Source: Halichondria panicea (Eukaryota > Porifera > Demospongiae > Suberitida > Halichondriidae). Taken from it: 64,000 bases of DNA. Positions within the stretch are counted from its first letter, which is position 1; each line of letters begins with the position of its first letter. Below the pieces are notes generated by a model. It worked only from the letters and a program-made list of their open reading frames with translations. It was not told the origin of the DNA and did not search any database. Shown here in pieces: positions 44,655-56,264 of the stretch. Location of the stretch: contig NC_087380.1 in assembly GCF_963675165.1 (NCBI RefSeq), forward strand, positions 266,001 through 330,000, written 5' to 3'. The position numbers and the translations under genes are program-made.

Positions 44655-45094
44655 TGCTCTATGATTGCTCCAACTCTATGCTGAGTCAATGACGATATGC
44701 AGTTTATATGTTGATATAATTATATTTGTTTGGAAGTTGTTCCATTAATGATCTTTACCCCATGCTGGGCTGTTCCCACAGGACAATTTCTAATTCGCAT
44801 GCGGCGTTACAATAGAACAAATGGCCTGGCACAGTAGCTTTTCTGTTAAATGAAATAACTTGTACTAAGCCAGAGGGGGAGGGGCTGATGAAGTACGTAC
44901 AACGTGTCTGTAACTGCGCGAGTCATTATATGTGACAAGAGAGACAAAGTACACAAAGTAGCAAAATTATTTCACATCTGCAACATCTGCATCAACTAAA
45001 CACTAAGTAAACATGAAACACAAAAGTCATAAATATGTGATAGATCAGTTCAGTTGTCGTATAATTACTCCAGCAGCTGGAACCTCACGCCCAC
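44655..45094. other. R9-R10 junction: promoter element and PPR deletion scar
   Basis: Element at 44741-44761; PPR start context ATGGCCTGGCACAG at about 44820; PPR 3' UTR match AGAGGGGGAGGGGCTGATGAAG at about 44872. Almost identical to the 13.35-13.65 kb junction, which shows R2/R3 and R9/R10 descend from one duplicated segment. Confidence 0.72.
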
Positions 45095-47668
45095 TCACAG
45101 TCGCCCACTCACAGTCGAGTAGGCATTGTTTTGTGAGAAGATGTAGTCACCTTTGACATTTTTGGAGGCTGGGATTTCATCATAAATGGCAGGGACAGTC
45201 TCGTAGGTAGCGGCTGCACTTTGACCCTGGTCAGTAAGGGCGATATCTTGAGGAACAATCCTGTGTGTGGAGAGAACAGACGATAATACTCATAGTATTA
45301 GTTATGACAATAGCACTTTGTTCAGTGATTATTTCAACACAAACCACTTAAAAACCAACTCACATTTTCCCTCTTCTCTTGTACCGGAGCACTAGGTAGG
45401 TCACCATCACTACACCAGTTACTATAGTCACCACTGCTACCAGGGCCACCACTCCTCCCACAACAGCACCAGTGTTGTCACTCTGGGGACAGGGAGAGCT
45501 CTCATCAGTAGAGGCTGTAATGGAATGCATGAGACAACCCACAAGCTGTTAGTACCAACCTAACACAATACATGCTGTGTCTATCCCTCCACTGGTAGGC
45601 ACCACACAGCAGTAGACACCACCAGGAGCAGTAGCTGTTCCACTCATCATCAGACTGACACTCATCTGACCTCTACTAACATACAACGCTCCATCCTCCA
45701 TAACAACAGAGCCGTTAGGATAGTACCAATTTCCAGTGTTCCCCTCACAGCAGCCAGCAAGGTCAGTATGACAGACGAGGCCACTCCCCTCTCCCACGGA
45801 GGACAGGGAGATCTCAGAGAGTCCAGACAAGTAGTTGGTTGAGGAGAGGGACAAGTACACAGGGGGAGGGGCTGTAGGGGGTCATGATAATAATAGCCAT
45901 TGCAGAAAGTGCCATGCACTTACTCTGACAAGATGGTGAGCTGCTCCAGTTTCCAGTACTCAAGCATGTGATGGTTTCAGAGCCAATCAGAAGGTATCCC
46001 GTGTCACAAGTGTAGGTCGCCTCTCCTCCAATCATTGTGCTGGTTGGTTGTCCAGGAGATCCGTTGGTAATAGAAGGAGGGGGGCCACAAGAAACTGTCA
46101 ACAAGGATATTTACGTAACTGTACTCGACGAACACAAATAGTACAAAGTCCATTCCACTCACTTTGACAAGTTGGAGCTGACCCACTCCACACTCCATCA
46201 CTCCCACAAGTCCTGGTGCTGCCTCCATTGAGAGTGTAGCCATTGTCACAGGTGAAGGTGGCCACAGTGTTCACTGGTCTCAGACTAGCAATCCCCATAT
46301 TGTAGCCGATCATTCCATTGGTCGGAGCAATCAGGTCAGGACAGGTAGTGGGTGGTTTAGTGGGTCCTGTGTTCACTGTATTAAAGAGGTGAAGCAACTG
46401 TTAAGATGTAGTGGAACTCACCTTGACAGGTTGGAGCTGTTTCACTCCAGGTCCCATCATTCTGACAAGCTCTGAAACTCCCTCCAGTGAGAGTGTAGCC
46501 ATTGTCACAAGTGAAGGTAGCAATGGTATTAATAGGTCTACTGTCAGCAAGTCCATCAGTGTAGGTAATGCCTCCATTCATTAGTGGTGGTAAATCAAAA
46601 CAAGCTCCTGAAATAGTAAAAAGACATTCAATAAATAAAACTGTACAAATTCAATTCTTTACGCTGCTGGCAAGTTGGAGGTGACCCAAACCAGTTCCCT
46701 CCACTCACACAGACCCTGGTAGTGTCCCCTCCAGTGAGAGTGTAGCCAGGGTTACAGGAGTGCACAGCACTAGAGAGGAAAGGTCTGTTGTTAGTAGATC
46801 CATCACTGTACATAATCATCCCATTGATCAGTAAGGGTAAGTCAGGGCAGTTAGCTGTATGGGAGACGATACACTCAACAAACAAACAGTGTATACAAAG
46901 TCCATTCAACTCACTTTGACAAATTGGAGCTGATCCACTCCACACTCCACTCCCACAAGCCCTGGTGCTGTCTCCATTGAGAGTGTAGCCAGTGTTACAG
47001 GTGTAGGTGGCCACAGTGCCATCACTACGTGATTGGTCAGAGTAAGAGATCCCTCCATTGGTGGGGGGAGGGAGGGACAGACACGTCGATGACACCAATG
47101 GCGCCACTGTGTACAGATAATATTGGATAAGGTGACCATTGTACAATCCACTCACCCAGGTTAGCACAGAGGGTCATATCTCCTCCAGTAGTTAGTACAG
47201 TACAACAGTAGGACCCAGTTGGAGTGATGGGGTTGTTAGCCTCTCTACGGTTTAGTCTGATGATCTGAGGACCATTCCTGTTAATGTAGAACTGTTGTCC
47301 AGCAGTCGCTGAGCCACCTTTTTGCAGTACCACACTCCCATCAGGATACGTCCACTGTCCTAGTGCTCCATTATCATTGTTGTCACTACTTCTACAGCAG
47401 GTAGTGAGGTCAGTGTGACAGGTGAGAGAAGGGAGACCACTAGTAGCATCCTCTCCAATGGTATTGATGGGGATCTCAGTATTGTCAGTAGTGATGCTAG
47501 GACCAGATCCCAGAGTCAGGTAGACTGTTCAGTGATGAAAGGTCTACTAATTTAGCTATGCAACCTAATTCATAGCTCATACCTACTACTAATATTACCT
47601 TGCTGTCCCCAGCATGTGGACACAACACACAGCAAAACCAGCAGAAGCTGAACACCTTGAGTCTCCAT
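45095..47668 (-). CDS. R10: Ig/CCP receptor with five CCP domains, apparently intact
   Basis: Signal exon from ATG 47668 (METQGVQLLLVLLCVVSTCW), Ig1 about 47525-47160, five open CCP exons (about 47115-46915, 46865-46665, 46610-46420, 46370-46165, 46100-45930), Ig2 about 45870-45560, TM about 45520-45365 ending RYKRRGKM, tail about 45262-45095. I see no stop or frameshift in any of these exons. The tail matches R1 most closely: YETVP, YDEI, DYIF, YSTV, then the 14-bp duplication stop. Its promoter region has been altered by a 54-bp hairpin insertion (47713-47766), and the array element is degenerate there, so its expression may differ from the other members. Confidence 0.84.
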
Positions 47669-47712
47669 TGTTTGCACTTAGCTTGCACATTCCAAAACAG
47701 TTATCTTCCACT

Positions 47713-47766
47713 TAGTTGGGCAGAGTCCAACCAACGCTTCCTCATTGGTTGGACTCCGCCCAACTA
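47713..47766. mobile_element. 54-bp hairpin element with 9-bp target duplication upstream of R10
   Basis: Terminal inverted repeats of 22 bp with one mismatch, starting TAGTTGGGC.GAGTCCAACC. Both sides carry TCTTCCACT (47704-47712 and 47767-47775). A 9-bp duplication is typical of Mutator-like elements; the element codes for nothing. Confidence 0.85.
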
Positions 47767-47827
47767 TCTTCCACTACTGATTTTGACTGCATTGTTTATT
47801 ATACTACACCATGCGCATACACACACA

Positions 47828-47873
47828 TAGCCTCGATTCCAGGCCGCTTGAAAAGGGCCTGGAATCGAGGCTA
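47828..47873. mobile_element. 46-bp hairpin element, TAGCCTCGATTCCAGGCC family
   Basis: Perfect 18-bp arms around a 10-base loop. The flanks are ACACACACA on both sides, consistent with a 9-bp target duplication but inside a simple repeat. Confidence 0.75.
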
Positions 47874-48678
47874 ACACACACACTGCCATGAGTGCCTAAA
47901 AACAGTCATTATTTATGACAAGGGAGAGAAGCTCGTACAGTAGAAGTAGCACACAAACAATTAAAATTAGTTCACATCTGCATTAAAGTAATGAAACACA
48001 AAAGTCATATAATTATGTGTGATATTTCAGTTCAGTTATCGTATATTCCTCCAGCAGCTGGAGCCTCACGCCCACTCATAGTCGAGTAGGCATTGTTCTG
48101 TGTGTAGCTGTAGTCACCTTTGACCTCTTTGGAGGCTGGGATCTCCTCATAAGTGGCAGGGACGGTCTCGTAGGTAGCGGCTGCATCTTGACCCTCGTCA
48201 GTAAGGGAGATATCTTGAGTAACAGTCCTGTATGTGTGTGGAGAACAGATGATATTACTCATAGTAGTAGTCATGACAATAAGTTTGTTTAGTTCATGAA
48301 GCTTGTTTACGCACAACAAAGTGAGTGCCTAAACTAACAACGCTCTGATACACGAACAACACAAACTACTTTAAACAAGAAGCTCACATTTCCTCTCCTC
48401 TGTTGTACCTGAGCAAAACATTTGTACATGCCCACACATTGATAATCTAGTCTGCTTGTCTTACCTCCAGAAGTAGACCCCGACAATGATACCCACCACA
48501 ATGACAGCGGCTAGAATGAGTAACACAATGACTACACCTGCCACCACACCTCCTGTGTTGTTAGCTCCACCAGGATCTGTACATACATGGGAAGGTTGTG
48601 CTATATTATACATGGTCAGTATAAAAGGACAATTAACTTACTTGGAGGAGAGGTAGTGATGACTCCAGTCACTGAAAC

Positions 48679-49878
48679 CATAGATAGTAGAGGAGAGGGA
48701 TTGGAAACGCATACATAAATGCCCGGCCCATGCGTGTCACGGTTAAATTTCTTCCTTTCCTGCCTCTGTCACTAGAAATTGACCTTTGTCCTATGATAAT
48801 TTTAGTATTTTAATCTTTAACAGCCAAAAGACAGGCAGGAAGGCTACTACTGACTAGCCAGAAAGAGACATGAGACAGGCAGGAAGGCTACTAGGATCAA
48901 GTTAGGCTACTAGCTTCCATTTGTGTTTCAGAAGTTAGTATTAGAGGAGTTTTCGCCATTGTATGAAATAGTTTACAGTGGGATCAGACACAGTGTTAAT
49001 AGAAGTTCAAGAACATGTTAACTTCTCTTTTATAGATCTAGATCATAAACAATTCATTATACAAACAATTTAACATAATTATTGTATGTCTACTCGTGAT
49101 GTAAAGACAGAAATAATGATGCAATTTTCTTGAACGTCCTCTTTGGTAGTGGTTCAGTGAACGTGCTACAGTCTGCCGATGTAAACTCTGAAGAAGCATC
49201 ATCAGATGCACACAATCTGAGATTAAAAACAGTATCAGTTTGAGATAACAGTTACCTTGGGTCTTCCACAACTGACACTTCCGTCGTTTATTCTCTCATA
49301 ACTCTTCCCCAAAAAACTTGCCGATCCATTCGTATAACTACAAATAAAGTGTACAATAGCATGTAGTAACATTAAAGGGTCACTTCTAGCCTATATACAT
49401 TTGCTACTTCAACACCTACACTTCCACAAAATCCCACAAGTGAAAGTCATGAGTGTGATAATAAATTTGTCAGCAAATACTACCATGGAGAGTCAATCAC
49501 AAAGTTGCTACATTTAAAAAACACTTAACATACCACTGTACTTGTCTTCAATCTCAAACAGGCTGTACTTCTTTTTGGAGAGATAAAAAAATCCCACAAT
49601 CCTCAGCCAGTCAAGGAAAGGTTAAAAAAACTCATGAAACTCCTTTAGTAGACACTTCTAGGTTAAGGTACAACTATACTAGGTACTAAGAGCATAGTAC
49701 TAACTGGCATAGCCCTGTGCAATATCCCTGAGGCCAAGGCACTTCTCTGTCCTTCTAAAAAGATGCCTTGCTTCAGTTACCGCTACAGCATTGCGTGGGC
49801 GTAGGCGAGACACGGATGGGCCGAAATTGTACTGAGTCCCACGCATGCGTTTCCAATCCCTCTCCTCTACTATCTATG
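48679..49878. mobile_element. 1,200-bp non-coding TIR transposon in R11
   Basis: Terminal inverted repeats of at least 34 bp, starting CATAGATAGTAGAGGAGAGG on both strands. It is flanked by a 7-bp duplication CTGAAAC (48672-48678, 49879-49885). The interior has no ORF of useful length, so it is non-autonomous. Paralogs R6 and R9 have the uninterrupted site. A 34-bp derivative with the same ends and a 7-bp duplication lies at 51799-51832. Confidence 0.85.
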
Positions 49879-50050
49879 CTGAAACACACCATATAAAAGT
49901 GATGAGAGCACAAACCCACTTACCTAACTGCACACAGAATGTCACATCTACTCCAGTATTGTCAGGAATCACACAGCAGTAGGAGCCAGTGGGGCCTGAC
50001 ACAGACCCTCGACGATGGAGTCTGAGTGCACCTGTATCTCCAACACTGTA

Positions 50051-50990
50051 TCCCTTTCCTTACCATTCGTAAAAGTCTGGAACAGGAGCGTCTTTAGGTC
50101 GATCAATTAGTGTGGATCCGGCCTCACCACGCCTCCATGTCATTCTATTAGTCTAGATCCGGCTAGCAATTCTAGCTGGGACTCCCAGTTCTAGCTCGTT
50201 TTGTTTAGCGTGTCAGAGACTGGGAGAAGATGATTGGCACTCCCTGGCTCCTTTGGATGTACAGCTGTCCAGATCCCTAGAACATACCCTCCATTCTGAC
50301 AAGTTATCAGTGCATAGGGTGCTTACTAGATTCTTGCCAGCCAGTACAGTTCAAGCTACACACAGCACCGCTCAACTATTCTCTACCCCATTATCTAGCT
50401 AAATCTGGTCCAACTAGACAGCAGACACAGCTAGTTAATTCAGTAAAGCCAGGGGTAGCCCTACTTCTACGGTTGTTCAGTACCCACGGTAACAATTCCT
50501 CTGGGCTGGGCTAACTAGTTGAGCCACGCCTCCCAATTCTCAAGGCTAGGTAACATGTCTCTGTCTAGCTGCTTCTTCAGCTTCTTGCTCAGTTTTGTGG
50601 CTTAGAGAAAGGCCAGCTACTCAGGGGGAAGAGTCCAGATGAAAGTCTGGCAGCCAGGTGACGTCCAAACGGTCAGTTATTCGTTCCACCAACTTTTTAA
50701 TCTAGTCTAGTCCTGCTTGCACTGCTACTCTTCCTACTACTACTGCTGCTACTCTTCCTAGCTAGTCAAAGGTTTCTTTTTTTTTTTTTTTTTTTTAACT
50801 ACATATGCACAAAGAGACATCAAAGCTTACATCAAAGGACACAGATTTTTAGCCTACTTGACTGATAAGGCCGTTACCTAGACTACAGTTTGTTTGTCAG
50901 GGAGGAGCTCACATACAACTTCATCTAATTCATCATAACGATTCGTTACAGTTGTTGTAATTTCTACAACAGATTGCCAAGGAAAGAGGT
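50051..50990. mobile_element. Unclassified 0.94-kb insertion in the Ig3 exon of R11
   Basis: It interrupts CAACACTGTA|CAGTAGATC, a site intact in R6, R9 and R12. The ends are weakly inverted (CCCTTTCCTT versus AAGGAAAGAG) with GTA on both sides. It contains a run of about 25 T at 50768-50796 but no coding ORF. It could be a MITE or a truncated retroelement. Confidence 0.7.
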
Positions 50991-51798
50991 ATAGTAGATC
51001 AGTGTCTGAATCAGACTCCGGCCTAGTGACACTGAGCTGTTCCATTTGGTAGTAGCCAATATCCTAATCCATTGCCACTATTGGGATTATCCTGTCCTGT
51101 ACAGCAAATAGTTGAGTCAGTTCTGCAAGTCAATGCTGTCTCAGTGGTATCTCCCGATGGTCTCTATGGAAACCTGTGAGTTCATAACAGCATAGTTGGT
51201 GGTTCCCATAGAGACGTAGACAGGAGGTACTGTGGGGGTGGGGGATTGTAACTCTGTTAGAGTTCATTGTACTAGCTTACATTGACAAATGAGATTTAAT
51301 CTACTCTAGGTCCCATCATTCTGACAAGCTCTGAAACTACCTCCAGTGAGAGTGTAGCCATTGTTACAAGTATAGGTAGCAATGGTATTAATAGGTCTGC
51401 TGTCAGTAAGCCCGGTCCATCAGTGTAGGTAATGACTCCATTCATTAGTGGTGGTAAATCAGAACAAGTTCCTAAAATAGCATTCAATAAAAAGTACACT
51501 TACGCTGGACACACTGCATGGGTCCGAACCATCCCAGGTACCCCCACTAGTACGAACTGCACAAGAGTGACAGAGCTCACCTTGACAAGTTGGAGGTCCA
51601 TCTCCCTCCACTCACACAGAACCTGGTGGTATGTACAGTGAAAGTACCTCCAGTGAGAGTGTAGTTAGTGTTGCAGGAGTGCACAGCATTAGAGGAGAAA
51701 GGTCTGTTGTTAGTGGATACAGCACTGTACATAATCATCCCATTGGTCAGTGGGGGTAATTCAGGGCAGTTAGCTGTATGGGAGATGATACATTCAAC

Positions 51799-51832
51799 CA
51801 TAGATAATAGAGCACAGTCTCTATTATCTATG
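51799..51832. mobile_element. 34-bp hairpin remnant of the 1,200-bp transposon family
   Basis: Reads as CATAGATAATAGAG, six loop bases, then the exact reverse complement. Flanked by ATTCAAC on both sides (51792-51798, 51833-51839). The empty site is seen in paralogs (ATACACTCAACAAAC). The ends match the transposon at 48679-49878. Confidence 0.87.
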
Positions 51833-52205
51833 ATTCAACAAACAAACAGTACAAAGTCCATTCCACGTACGCTGACACACTGGAGCCGATCCACTCCACA
51901 CTCCACTCTTACAAGTCCTGGTGGTGCCTCCATTGAGAGTGTAGCCAGTGTCACAGGTGTAGATGGCCACAGTGTTCTCACCCAGTGGTGAGTCAGAGTA
52001 GGAGATCACTCCATTGGTGGGGGGAGGGAGGGAGAGGCATAATACTGTGAGAATGTAATATTGTATAATTATGATGACCAGGTAAGTACCTATACCATGT
52101 ACTCTATCAACAGCAATCATTAAATAGATTACCTTGCTGTCCCCAGCAGGTGGACACAACACACAGCAATAGCAGCAAAAGCTGAACACCTTGAGTCTGC
52201 AACAT

Positions 52206-52324
52206 CTCAGCTTCTTGCATGCATGACACTAGCCTAGAGACCAGGCCGATTAAAATTAATCGGCCTGGATTCGAGGCTAGCATGACACACCCCAAAACAC
52301 CATTAATGATCTTTACCCACTCAC
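52206..52324. promoter_or_regulatory. Divergent promoter shared by R11 and P4, with an inserted hairpin
   Basis: 119 bp between ATGs. Removing the 50-bp hairpin and one 9-bp duplication gives 60 bp, close to the other pairs. The element is at 52299-52319. Confidence 0.65.
52230..52279. mobile_element. 50-bp hairpin element with clear 9-bp target duplication
   Basis: Arms of 24 bp starting TAGCCT.GA.TCCAGGCCGA. GCATGACAC stands on both sides (52221-52229 and 52280-52288). Sits in the R11/P4 promoter. Confidence 0.87.
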
Positions 52325-52564
52325 ATGGCCTGGCAGAGAGCAGCAAGACCTTGGTTCACACTCCCTCTCCTCAGACACCATCACTGTCCCTCACCCGCTG
52401 TCCTCCAGGTGGTGTCTCCATGGCAGCTCTCATGTCCTCAGCCCACCACCCTACTACCCCTCATCAGACAATGGTCACAACACTCAGCTACTGGTGAGAC
52501 ATTGTGAGAATAGTATGGTGGTCCGTAGAATGAGACCCATCCCCTCACACACACCCACACCCAC

Positions 52565-52608
<44 letters not shown>

Positions 52609-55600
52609 CACACACGCACACACACACACACCCATCCATCCACACACACACACACACCCACACACACAGGTACAGGGAACTAAGAGAGCTAGTAAGGTAA
52701 GGCTCCGTAGTGTGTTGAAAACACTCTACTTGCAGAGTCGACATTTTTAATATTCAATTCAACTTCTTTTCTCCCAGCTCTGGACAATATGATAGAGCGC
52801 TGGATTTGTGGGAGGAGTCTAAGATGAGTGGTAGGATGGATACGGACAGTTACACGATGGTCATGGCAATGTGTGAGAGGCTGGGTAGCTCAGAGGCTGC
52901 ACTGGCCCTGAGGGAGGACATGAGGTCACAGGGGCTGGCAATGGAGGACAGGTATTACTAGCATAGCAACCAACCTGACATCCTCTGTAATGGATGCATT
53001 TGTAGCCCTTTCAAAATAAGCATGTTTGATAGCTTACTTTAATTGGCATAATTTAACGTACATACACACAATGTTGGTTGCTTAACTCTGATGCCCTGCA
53101 CAGATGTTGTCTCCACTTAGTGACCACCCTCATTGCTGATGACAAGGCTGGGGAGGCTGTGGAGGTCATGAGGGGGGAGTGGTTGCAGGTACACACACTA
53201 ACCACCCACCACACCCCTCACACTCATCCTGTACCTACTCTAACCACCCACTATACCCCTCACACTCATCCTGTACCTACACTAACCACCCACACACACA
53301 GACTGATACGTGCAGTAGTAGCTAAACAGTTACTAGATAACAAGCATCCTGCACTGGCTCTGGAGGTGTGCTCGCTGACCTCTGACCCCTCCCACCCCCT
53401 CCTGTGTGTACAGCTGGAGTGTCTTGGTTCCCTCAGACAAGTGGAGGGAATGCAACAACTCTTGGAGGAGGTGGTCTGCAAAATTAAGAACAATAATTCA
53501 CTTATTTATATTCTATTATACAGTCTGTTGGTGTTGAGAGTGATTCGTTGCAAGTGGCCTTTGTTAATGGCCTGTCACTGGCTGGCCTCCACCACAGAGC
53601 AATGGAGCATCTCTCTAGTCTCAAGTGAGGGCCACTGATACTAGTGTAATGTGCAGCAACTTATAGAGTATGTACTAACTAAAGATGTGGGATCAGCTGC
53701 TGCTCTATTCCACACACTCTGGGAGCAAACATTCACTCTTAAGGTATGTTAATACAGTCCCCCTATAAGAGCTAGATATGATTAACCTTTCCAATAATTA
53801 TAGGATCTCTCTGTCCAGTTCCTCCAGACATCAGTGTCAGCTGCTGAAGAGGACAGGAGCTCTTACCTGCTCAGAGCTGCCAATGCTTGTCTCCATCTTC
53901 AAGCCCTAGCTCTGAGGGATACTGCATCGGAACACAGTGAAGCTGAAGAGCAGTTCTTGAGTTATGATTTCCCCTCTTTCCTTCATCAACAAAGTGTGTA
54001 TCCCGACCAGCACACATACGCAGTATGTTACCATAGCTACCACTACAAACACTGTTAATTTGTTCCTCATTTAGAGGCCAATTTCAATTTTAATATAATT
54101 TATATATAAATTATATACTAAAATTATATATATACTAAAATTATGTTTTTATTGTTAATTATTTTATCCCTCTCAGACATTGTTACTGAGGCTGTGTTTT
54201 GATGAGGGATCTCTAGACACTGCTGATCGTGCCATCAAGTCTCTGTTTCAGTGTGGTTCACCTTTGACCTCCAAGGCCTTTGTCGAGTGGGCAGGACACT
54301 GCGGCCCAATCACCCCTCAACAAGCTAACAGGGTAAGCCATACAATACCCCGAGGCTATACAGTCGGCTCTGTAATAATAATTCTGATAACTCAAATTCA
54401 ACGATTTTCTGATTTTCTAGAAAGAGCTCTTTCTATAATTATAATAATAATCTAATTTGTAATGGGCCATAAGTTCCCATTTTCAATGCTATGCTGTTAC
54501 AGATTCTTTTCTCAGGTGTTGGGTTTAATTCGTCGTAATTTCCGTGCCCGCTATGATATTCGACTGACACTGGAGGACTATGTGCGGCTGTTGGGGGTGG
54601 AGCTTGTGTGTGGAGGGGACCCCAAGCAACTCACACACTCATTCAGCTACATCAGGACCATCAAGAACGTGAGCTATAATAATAGTGCATTGTTGGTATA
54701 ATTATATACGAGGAGGATAGTTGAGCATCTTAGCCATAACTTTAGTACTGTTGATCCAATGTCAAAAATTTTAGGATTTTCTGAAAGCTTAGAAAAAGTC
54801 CTTTCAAATGATGTGTTTAAATCCAAAAGTTTATTGGGGTCATAATTTGTCATTTTTCGGCCTTGGACCATGGGCTATTATCCATGGTGTGGCCAAATTG
54901 GGAAACATTTTTATCGCTCAAACAGAAACTTTGATGACACCATTTGAAAGGTCTCTTTCTAAGCTTCCAAAAAATTAAAAAATCGTTTAAATTGTATCCA
55001 CGATACTCAAGCTATGGCAGCTGAAAGAGTTCCCGAACTATCGTACTATTTTGAGATTAAACGAAGGGGGGGGGTAGTTGCATGGGCATATTTCAGCTGC
55101 CATAACTTTAGTATCGTTGATCCAATGTCAAAAATGTCTGAAAGATACGTTTCAAGTCATGTGTTTCAATTTCATTACCCCCCCCCCCCCACATGCACAC
55201 ACAGACAATGTCCAACCAGGGGCTACTCACAGAGACCAGTCACTGGTACCCTATCATCAGTGCCCTAGCAACACTAGGCCCAGTGGGGGGACCCCTGTTC
55301 ATTACCTATGATGACATGCTCACATGCGGAGTGGAGCCTGACCTGCACATGTACAAGATCATAGCCAGTGCTGCACAGACCAACAGCACAGCTGCCCACT
55401 CTGCAGCAGTGGACTGGTGGAGAATGCTCAACTCTAGAGTGAAGCCAGATGTAGAGTTAATGAACACGCTGATCCGCTGCTGTGAGGTGTGTGGGGAGTG
55501 GGAGAGAGGTTTCCTGTTCCTGGGGCTGTTCAAGCAGTGCCAATTATCACCTGACATGGACACCTTTGATGCCCTCTTTAAGGTAGGGCATCTGTTTACT

Positions 55601-55859
55601 GACAAGATCCCTAAAAGATATTTTGTTTTTTGGCGCTTGCTATTAAGGATTAAGTAGTTAATAATTGTGACCTATAATCTAGTCAACCCAGAGGAGGTCC
55701 GACATGCGTGCACGAATCACTACAAGTGATATGTCCAGGCCAAATGCACTAGCACTTGCAGTGATTCGTGCACGCATGTCGGACCTCCTCCGTAGTCAAC
55801 TACTGCACACTTGACCAAAATACTAACCCCACCTCACACACACACCCACCTCACACACA

Positions 55860-55913
<54 letters not shown>

Positions 55914-56096
55914 CACACACACACACACACACCTACACAGATCTGTGATGCTACAAGAGACCATGATCGACTGATTGCTCTGAGCTCACTAGCAGAGACA
56001 ATACTACCACAGCAACGAGATCATGTGAGAGATGAGGTCCAGAGAATACACAACAATTGGACTCATAATGAACAGCATCATTCAGAGTCAGAATAG
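52325..56096 (+). pseudogene. P4: PPR-like gene copy, degenerated
   Basis: Start MAWQRAARPW and the SESE stop are kept, but several lesions are present. Exon 2 lost its first 16 bp and runs out of frame. Exon 5 has an 8-bp deletion (GATACGTGCAGTAGTAGC for GGTACGTGCTTCCTACCAGTAGTAGC) that produces an early stop. A deletion at about 53677 removes the intron 6 acceptor and the first part of exon 7. Exons 8-12 remain nearly identical to P1 and P3. The hairpin in intron 11 (55689-55792) and the foldback in intron 10 are retained. Confidence 0.83.
55689..55792. mobile_element. 104-bp hairpin element in intron 11 of P4
   Basis: Same element as in P1-P3. Left duplication TAGTCAACC (55680-55688), right TAGTCAACT. 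Confidence 0.82.
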
Positions 56097-56264
56097 TAGC
56101 TACACAATGTCGTCATTAATATTAGTGGTTGTGCTTATTTGTGGGATTTTTTCTCATGTTCAACTTAACAGCGTTTTTGAAATGAAAAACATTGTGAGAG
56201 GGGAGGGACTGATGAAGTATGTATAACTGCATGCTCTATCAATCTGAAATACAGTTTAGTTATC

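Larger units (their letters stand above)
48032..52205 (-). pseudogene. R11: CCP/Ig3 receptor with type II TM, disrupted by two insertions
   Basis: Signal exon begins at an alternative ATG (52205, MLQTQGVQLLLLLLCVV) because the usual one is lost. CCP exons: about 52060-51880 (open), about 51800-51590 (3' part deleted) and about 51480-51290 (frameshifted), plus a half-CCP remnant near 51510-51570. The Ig3 exon is split by a roughly 940-bp insertion (50051-50990). The intron after Ig3 holds a 1,200-bp transposon (48679-49878). Stalk and type II TM exons (about 48660-48640 and 48575-48465) and a small juxtamembrane exon (YNRGEE, about 48408-48388) are open. The tail (48226-48032) is complete, with YETVP, YEEI, DYSYT, YSTM and GGIYDN. 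The 3' half could still be a reservoir for gene conversion. Confidence 0.82.

Noticed and set aside
49038-49271. 77-residue ORF inside the 1,200-bp transposon as a transposase
   Set aside because: Too short, no DDE or other recognisable motif; the element looks non-autonomous.
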